Assembly: GCA_032158295.1 (NCBI GenBank)
Contig: CM063247.1
Span: 11,762,399 to 11,826,398, forward strand
Length of the DNA: 64,000 nt
Direction of reading: 5' to 3'
From: Pycnopodia helianthoides
Taxonomy: Eukaryota > Echinodermata > Asteroidea > Forcipulatida > Asteriidae
Part shown: one piece after another, positions 58,533-64,000 of the stretch
Layout of the letters: each line of letters begins with the position of its first letter
Numbering within the stretch: the first letter of the stretch is position 1
Program-made: the position numbers and the translations under genes
The notes under the pieces: model-generated
Told to the model about the DNA's origin: nothing
What the model saw: only the letters and a program-made list of their open reading frames with translations
The model's database searches: none

Positions 58533-59227
58533 TAAATTAAAGACATTTTCTTGTAAATGGAGTACAGCGGGTGTGTATTTCCTCGTGTTTTCCGACGTGG
58601 GTGACGTTCGCTGGTGTCAAGCGACTTTTCTCGGGGTATATCGTAAAGCTGCCATGTTTCATTACCGTAGGGCATCTCTACGATGTATTCATTTTGCCTT
58701 GCTGATTTGGAGATATCATTTTTTCCCCCTTCTTTTTAAAATGAGTTTTTCGCCATCCTGTTTCTGTAACTAATGACGAGCTGAACCAAGCCCGTCATTT
58801 GACTGCCGTTTTCTGCCTCATTCCCGGAAGGATTGAATCAAAATGAATGGCATACTGCATATACATGTACAATCAACCCTTGGAGTGCGATGCGTTTGGG
58901 GGCACGGAATGGATTTTTAAAACAAACTTGTATAATTCACTGTCCCTTGAGGAGCCATCACAACTGTCTGGAGTATTGCTGTTTAATGTATCTCATACCT
59001 AAACCATAAAGTGCTACTGGCTGTTTTGTTATGATGCACGCCATTGGTTGGGTGGGTCGTTCATGCGTATGTCCAAACCAAAGAAGCGTCAAAAAAAGAG
59101 AGAAAAATATATACCTTAAAGGTTTGATGTATGACTGGATGAGTGGAGTTTATACTCTGAAAGTTTACTTTTAATAGACTTGATACCAGAGCCAGAGGTC
59201 TTGATAAATACTGTATCCGCCTGAGGC
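58533..59227. other. No gene recognised
   Basis: I see no recurrent repeat or recognisable coding sequence here. Confidence 0.5.
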
Positions 59228-59965
59228 CCTTTTCACACGACAGAAATTAAGCAAGGGTTCCTTGCCTAATTTTAGCATGGTTGTGAAATTTTACAAGTTC
59301 CCCTTCGTGTGAAAAGACTGTTCAACAGTGAAATTTTCTCAAATTTGCCGTTCTTTATGTCAAACGACAGAAATTAAGCAAGGGTTCCTTGCTTAATTTT
59401 AGCATGGTTGTGAAATTTTACAAGTACCCCTTCGTGTGAAAAGACTGTCCAACAGTGAAATTTTCTCAAATTTGCCGTCCTTTACTGACAGTATAAACAT
59501 TGCTGTCCTTTCACATGAGGTGCATTTTGGAAAATTTCGCAACCATGCTAAAATTAAGGGAACGTCAGAAGTGCTAAGTAAAATTTTCTTTAAGATCACA
59601 GATTTACATAAAACTTAAACGGTTTACTGATGATGATAGTAGCAAAACATCCCTAGAAATATTTCGGTCTGAAATGCCATATTTGATGAGAAATAAATTA
59701 AACTAATTTCCGATGCGAGTTTATCGCTCATGAGCGTTTTTCTCACGCATTGTATAACACATGCAAATTTGTAATCGGTTTTCCCCTATTTTCTCGTGAC
59801 CCAGATGGCCAATTGATCTCAAACTTCTACAGGTTTGTCAGTTTATGTATATGGTGGATTATATAAAGTGCTTACACTGCCAGCAACTGTTTTGTTAGCA
59901 AAAAACAATTCTGTAATTTTCCTTTAAGCAAGGGACTCTTCCTAAGTTGCTGTCGTGTGCAAAGG
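59228..59965. mobile_element. TIR element C, with internal tandem duplication, hosting B4
   Basis: It starts CCTTTTCACACGACAG and ends CTGTCGTGTGCAAAGG, 16 bp inverted with one mismatch. A 127-bp segment starting CGACAGAAATTAAGC is duplicated in tandem (59238 and 59365). Each copy holds AAATTAAGCAAGG..CCTTGCTTAATTT inverted words (one base altered in copy 1). The right arm is split by B4 at its TTAA. Confidence 0.85.
59554..59927 (+). mobile_element. MITE family B, copy B4, nested in C
   Basis: It starts TTAAGGGAACGTCAGAA and ends TTCTGTAATTTTCCTTTAA. The central ATCGCTCATGAGCG is as in B3. Removing it restores CCATGCTAAAATTAAGCAAG, the exact inverse of the uninterrupted text at 59390-59409. 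Confidence 0.95.
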
Positions 59966-60017
59966 ATTTTTATACTACTAGGCCTATATGTGCAGTTTGC
60001 TACATTTTGAGTTGAGG

Positions 60018-60345
60018 TTATACAGGATTGGTAGAGCTGACAAAATAGTCACAGACAGTGTACATGTTTCGTGCGATAATCAACCAGATCCCCCCAAAAG
60101 TAACAAATCTGTGAATATTTAGACTTAATTCGTTCTGTGGGTTAGGAGAAAACAATTTAAAATTGTCAGCATTTAAACACATTGTCCTTAAATTTAGTTA
60201 ACAATGATGCGGGTTGTTTTTATACAGGGAGTCGAAATACGACTTAATTTCAGAGGGAAATACCTCAGGGAAAAAATTGTGCCAGTATGAACTTCATAAC
60301 CAGAAAGCTTTCAGACTAAGATTAAACAATGATGTTTATCCTTAC
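60018..60345 (-). mobile_element. MITE family F, copy F2 (uninterrupted)
   Basis: It starts near ACAGGATTGGTAGAGCTGAC and contains AACACATTGTCCTTAAATTT, GTGCCAGTATGAACTTCATA and GATTAAACAATGATG, all as in F1. The site occupied by E1 in F1 is here a single TTAA at 60125-60128. Confidence 0.85.
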
Positions 60346-61060
60346 CATATTTATTTTGTATTTATTTATTTATTTGTGTATTTATTTATTCCTCTTATTG
60401 TTTTTATTTTTATTATTACAATTTGTTTTTCTTTCTTTGCATTTCTGTACCCAGGATACGTCTAAACAATTCAAACTGGGTTTCCCTCCGTGATCATGAC
60501 GGATGCCACTATTTTGCGCCGTTGAAGCATTCAGTGGATCACATTTCTGTTTAATGTGTTATCGCTGTAACGCGAGTAACTGCGGAGGTATCCCCAGATG
60601 CATGTAAATCTAGTTTGCCAGCCGCGTTCGCACGTCACGCTTGTTTGCAATAAATTGTCTGTCTACTTGCAAACAGTTTCCGGTTCCGGACAATCAACCC
60701 ATAGAGCTGGCTTAATTAAGAAGGTTGAAAAACATTGAAATAAACCTAATAATGATTTTAGAAACATGGAGAAGAAGTCCAGTACACAGACTTCCTATAG
60801 GTAACTTTATTGTAACATTTTTTATGTGACTTCACGAGACTGAATTTGTTAAACAACCTAATGCTATAGTTCTGTCTGGTCTTTAGGGGAATATAGCTTT
60901 CTGAGACGATATTCAGTTAGAATTGTCTCACAGGATTTTAACACATTGAAAAAAAGTCCTATGCGAATGCGGCTATAAAGACGCCCAACTACATAACAAG
61001 GCTGTCTGGGTTCTGGACTGTCCTTGTGCAGCACCAGACCAGGGTCAGTCTTGTTAAGCC
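60346..61060. other. No gene; (TTTA)n-rich start
   Basis: TATTTATTTATTTATTTG lies near 60357-60375. The rest is unrecognised. Confidence 0.5.
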
Positions 61061-61362
61061 TGGGCCAAATTTCATAAAATTGTTTACTGGTAAGCCAATT
61101 TATTTGTTTACTATAGCAGAAAAAAACGTACGTAAGCAAAATGTATAGTTGTCATCAACGATCAAGAAGATTTGACAGCGCGTGTGCGCGTTCACACTGG
61201 ATTTGCATTGTTGCGTAATTTATCTGCTAACAAGAATCACCGGAAAGCTAGCGTGCATTTTGCTTAGCTTACGGTTTAGCAGTGTTCATGAAACAAAATT
61301 CTGCTAATGGCCTCTCAATAAGCAAATAACGTATGCTTATAGACTACGGTGAGATTAGGCCC
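61061..61362. repeat. Possible diverged element J
   Basis: It begins CCTGGGCCAAATTTCATAAA, like the G family end, and stops near GATTAGGCCCTAT. TTTGCTTAG and CTGCTAA words are G-like, but the body does not align with G2. Confidence 0.35.
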
Positions 61363-61378
61363 TATACGAAGACTATTT

Positions 61379-61805
61379 GGGTCATTCCACCAAGTTGGGA
61401 AACACTTTGTGACATTTGTATGACTTGTGCATGATTTTAGTCCTGCCCCATTTCTGCTGTATTTAATCACTGACTATCACAAAAACGGTTTTGCCTGGTA
61501 CAATTTGTTCCTTGTAATTAGTGCACGAAGTGAATTTGCACAATAATGTATCTGAGTGTTGACAAATTTGAAAAATAAACTTCTGGATGTAACACGGACA
61601 CGGTGTCCGTGTTACATCCAAATCACACATTTTTCATAATAATTTCCATTAAAATGCATTAAAACAATTTATACTTCATCAAACATTTTCACACTCAAAG
61701 GAGAATGTTACATGAAATAATTGGGTCAAGTAAATGATTTATTTTCATAATATGGACAAATATTGCACAAAAATCACACTGTGTCTCAACTTGGTGGAAT
61801 GACCC
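61379..61805. mobile_element. TIR element I (427 bp) with 35-bp central hairpin
   Basis: The ends GGGTCATTCCACCAAGTTG and CAACTTGGTGGAATGACCC are perfect inverted repeats of 19 bp. ATTT precedes (61375-61378) and follows (61806-61809), a plausible 4-bp target duplication. At 61585-61619 GGATGTAACACGGACAC and its exact inverse flank a single G. No ORF is present. Confidence 0.9.
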
Positions 61806-61872
61806 ATTTCTGCTTTACAGAGCTTTCCCCAGCAACATTTCCTACTGACCAGAGATACAACCGTGCACAGCA

Positions 61873-62053
61873 GAGCCTAATTTCATAGAGCTGCTTAAGC
61901 ACAAAAAAGTAGCTAAGCGCTACCAAACTATGCATGCCAGAATAAGGTTACCATGTCACATGTACAATTTGTGACTGGTATCCTGTTGATTTTTGCTTAG
62001 CAGAGAATTGTTAAGCAATATGTTCTGCTTAAGCAGCTGTATGAAATTGGGCC
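61873..62053. mobile_element. MITE family G, copy G5
   Basis: It begins GAGCCTAATTTCATAGAGC (first bases decayed) and ends CAGCTGTATGAAATTGGGCCC. The middle ACCATGTCACATGTACAATT and GTGACTGGTATCCTG is as in G2. Confidence 0.88.
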
Positions 62054-62702
62054 CAGGTTGTCCTTAAAAAAAATTGTCCTCTTCCTAGTTAGCACAACAT
62101 TTTTGCTTACCGATAAACAGCCTTCGTGACACTGGTCCCCACGTGCCCCGTAGAGATATTGAAGAGTTATGGGAGTAGAGTAGTCGACAGCCCCGCAGCA
62201 CGTCTGCTTTGACCCTTAAGGTGCTCTCTCTCGTCGCACATAAAATGAACAAGAAATCCAGGCCATCGATTTCACTATATTTGACCTACCCTAGAATTGG
62301 CACAAAATAATGCGCTCTGCGAACAAATCACGCTCATTCGCGCTCAAGTGGTTCAGTAAATCATTCAACCAATTCGCACTTTTAGTTATGTCCTATTTTG
62401 CTGTGGCAATATGAGCAACGGGATATTGTTATGTATTTTTTTTTTTTTTTTAGTCTAAGTATCTCCATTTATTTCTACATTTATTTAGGGGAAACAATGA
62501 CATTAGATGATGAGGAGGCATGTTCCAAAAGTATGGCTTGTCAAGGAAAGAAAAAACTGGACAAAGGCGACTACTACGTGTTCCTCTTCACGTGGCCCTT
62601 CCATCTCTGATAGTTTTTAAATGCCTTTTGGCGGGAAATCGAGTTCTACCATTTTGCAACCAAACAATGGAACCAACATTTAAAGACATATCCTTATCAA
62701 GC
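62054..62702. other. No gene recognised
   Basis: A T run of about 16 lies near 62435-62450. The frames at 62398-62750 show no recognisable domain. Confidence 0.45.
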
Positions 62703-62820
62703 ACGGTTCACACTTCACGCACACGTGTGAATGCGAAGCGAATCACGTGACGCAAACAGTATTGTACGCCCTGTGACTCGGGGAAATTCGCTTCGCTTTC
62801 ACGTAAAGTATGAACCGGGG
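62703..62820. mobile_element. Small TIR element U (about 118 bp)
   Basis: The left end GGTTCACACTTCACG..GCGAAGCGAATCACG is mirrored on the right by TTCGCTTCGCTTTCACGTAA and AGTATGAACCGG. The whole can fold into one imperfect hairpin. The target duplication is unclear. Confidence 0.55.
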
Positions 62821-63637
62821 CTTCACACATTTACCGCTATTCAGTGTGTCTATCCACCCCCCCCCCTTGTAAAGAATTACGTCAGGGAAGTTTAAGGGAG
62901 TTGTGTTATTCCAAGCCGCACTTTTCACCCCTTTGTCGTGTTCTCTGTACGCATGCAGTCATGCAACAGTCGTGACTGTAATTTTTTTTTTAACGGGGTC
63001 GACTAATATTCATTCTGCTGGCCTCGTTATATTGGACACTGATTTCAATTTGGAGAACAGAAATGACGATGTCATGCCCGATATGTGGAAGAGGTTGTCC
63101 CCCAAAAAACCGTTCCCATACTTTAATCTTTTCCGCTCTTGTACAGAAGTACCCCCCCCCCCCTAATATTACCTCAAACGAATTCCTAAGATTCCCAGAA
63201 CATAATGAAGACACAAAAGGAGGGGGTTACGTCATGCCCATTGAAATGGAATTGATGTAACGTAGTGATAATGATCTATGCGACTGGTCCAGTTAAAAGA
63301 TGGCGTAAAACTGACGAGTGTTGCGGGCCATAATATTATACAAGGGGAAAGTAAATCATACATTTGTAATAATCGATGGTAAAAGCGCCCATTCATCAAG
63401 ATCATGGCACTTAGCAACAATAACAGACAATGATATGTACTCAACAGCTGGAACTGGAACCAGGTAAGCTTTAATATGTTTTTTTTGAATGACGAAAAAA
63501 AGTGTAGAGTCTACTGAAGTGCAGGGGATTAGTGTTGCAGAGTTTTGGACCAGAGATTATAAGAAGGCTCAATCAGCAATGGAGTTTTTGCATCTAGGTA
63601 CTGACGGCCGTGTGTCAGGAACGTAGCCCTACTCGAC
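62821..63637. other. No gene recognised
   Basis: C homopolymers lie near 62857-62866 and 63152-63162. The frames here have no recognised motif. Confidence 0.5.
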
Positions 63638-63847
63638 CGGGGCACATTTTCATGGAGCTGCTATAGCAGCAAATATTGCTTTAACATAATTATGCTAAGC
63701 ATAATAGAGCAGGATACCAGTCACAGATTGTACATGTGGAATTGTATTTTTGGTTGGTAACCTTATTCTGGTAAGCATATGCTGCTTCTGTTGGGCCCAG
63801 TTCATTTTTTTTTTTTTTTTTTGCGGCTCTATGAAATTGGGGCTCGG
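63638..63847 (+). mobile_element. MITE family G, copy G7
   Basis: GGGGCACATTTTCATGGAGC (decayed left end), AGGATACCAGTCACAGATTG, GGTTGGTAACCTTATTCTGG and CGGCTCTATGAAATTGGGGC. A TTGGGCCCAGTTCA word followed by T18 sits inside the right arm. Confidence 0.8.
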
Positions 63848-64000
63848 TGTATATAGAGGTTGAATGATGGATATGTTGCGGAGCTGTGATAATGTAGATA
63901 TCTTAAGATATGAAAATCTAATCCTGTAGATGATTCGTTCCCAGACAGGCAGCACAATTTTAGAAGAATCATTCATATCATTCCAAACGCACAATAGGCC
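63848..64000. other. Window end, no gene recognised
   Basis: I see no repeat match or gene here. Confidence 0.5.

Overview
This 64 kb window looks like gene-poor, repeat-rich DNA from a marine invertebrate genome. I favour an echinoderm, possibly a sea star, because the repeat sequences feel familiar from that group. That is recollection, not a search result. Nothing looks prokaryotic: there are no operons, no ribosome binding sites, no long ORFs, and many microsatellites, MITEs and tRNA-derived SINEs. I recognise no cellular protein-coding gene. The longest open frames (up to about 210 codons) come from a 10-bp minisatellite, a (TTG)n array or MITE sequence. Single short exons of a large gene could be hidden here and I could not see them.

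The dominant layer is a group of 340-400 bp MITEs that begin TTAAAGG and end CCTTTAA, named A, B, D, E, F and S here. They sit in TTAA target sites, share a subterminal box (roughly TCAAAnTTTCACAGGTTTGT), and several have a short palindrome near the middle. Such ends resemble the T2/Kolobok-type MITEs known from Xenopus. Two nested insertions (B4 inside element C at 59.2-60.0 kb, and E1 inside F1 at 27.4-28.2 kb) can be compared with uninterrupted copies in the same window, which directly supports the TTAA target-site duplication. A second layer is a family of about 185 bp elements with GGGCCCAATTTCATAGAGC ends (G1, G2, G4-G7). One of these is interrupted by another terminal-inverted-repeat element (H). 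Single TIR elements also occur: N with a 9-bp target duplication, I with a 35-bp central hairpin, L1/L2, P2 and U.

Retroelements are minor. There are five copies of a tRNA-derived SINE with a recognisable central domain, two or three weaker tRNA-like heads, and one decayed LINE 3' end whose reverse-transcriptase C-terminal tail is still readable (33.1-33.4 kb, minus strand).

Tandem arrays are prominent: a 249-bp higher-order repeat (5.5-6.2 kb), (TTG)n (10.8-11.1 kb), a 32-bp-class minisatellite (22.4-22.9 kb), a 41-bp repeat (24.1-24.4 kb), a 10-bp C-rich minisatellite with no G on the plus strand (26.8-27.2 kb), and a palindrome-of-palindromes satellite (53.6-53.9 kb). Possible regulatory items are one CTCF-consensus site (23.42 kb), a G-quadruplex tract (8.3 kb) and a YY1/CCAAT/CRE cluster in and beside a MITE (40.3-40.4 kb). 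I found no new multi-gene system. The most informative material is the transposon archaeology.
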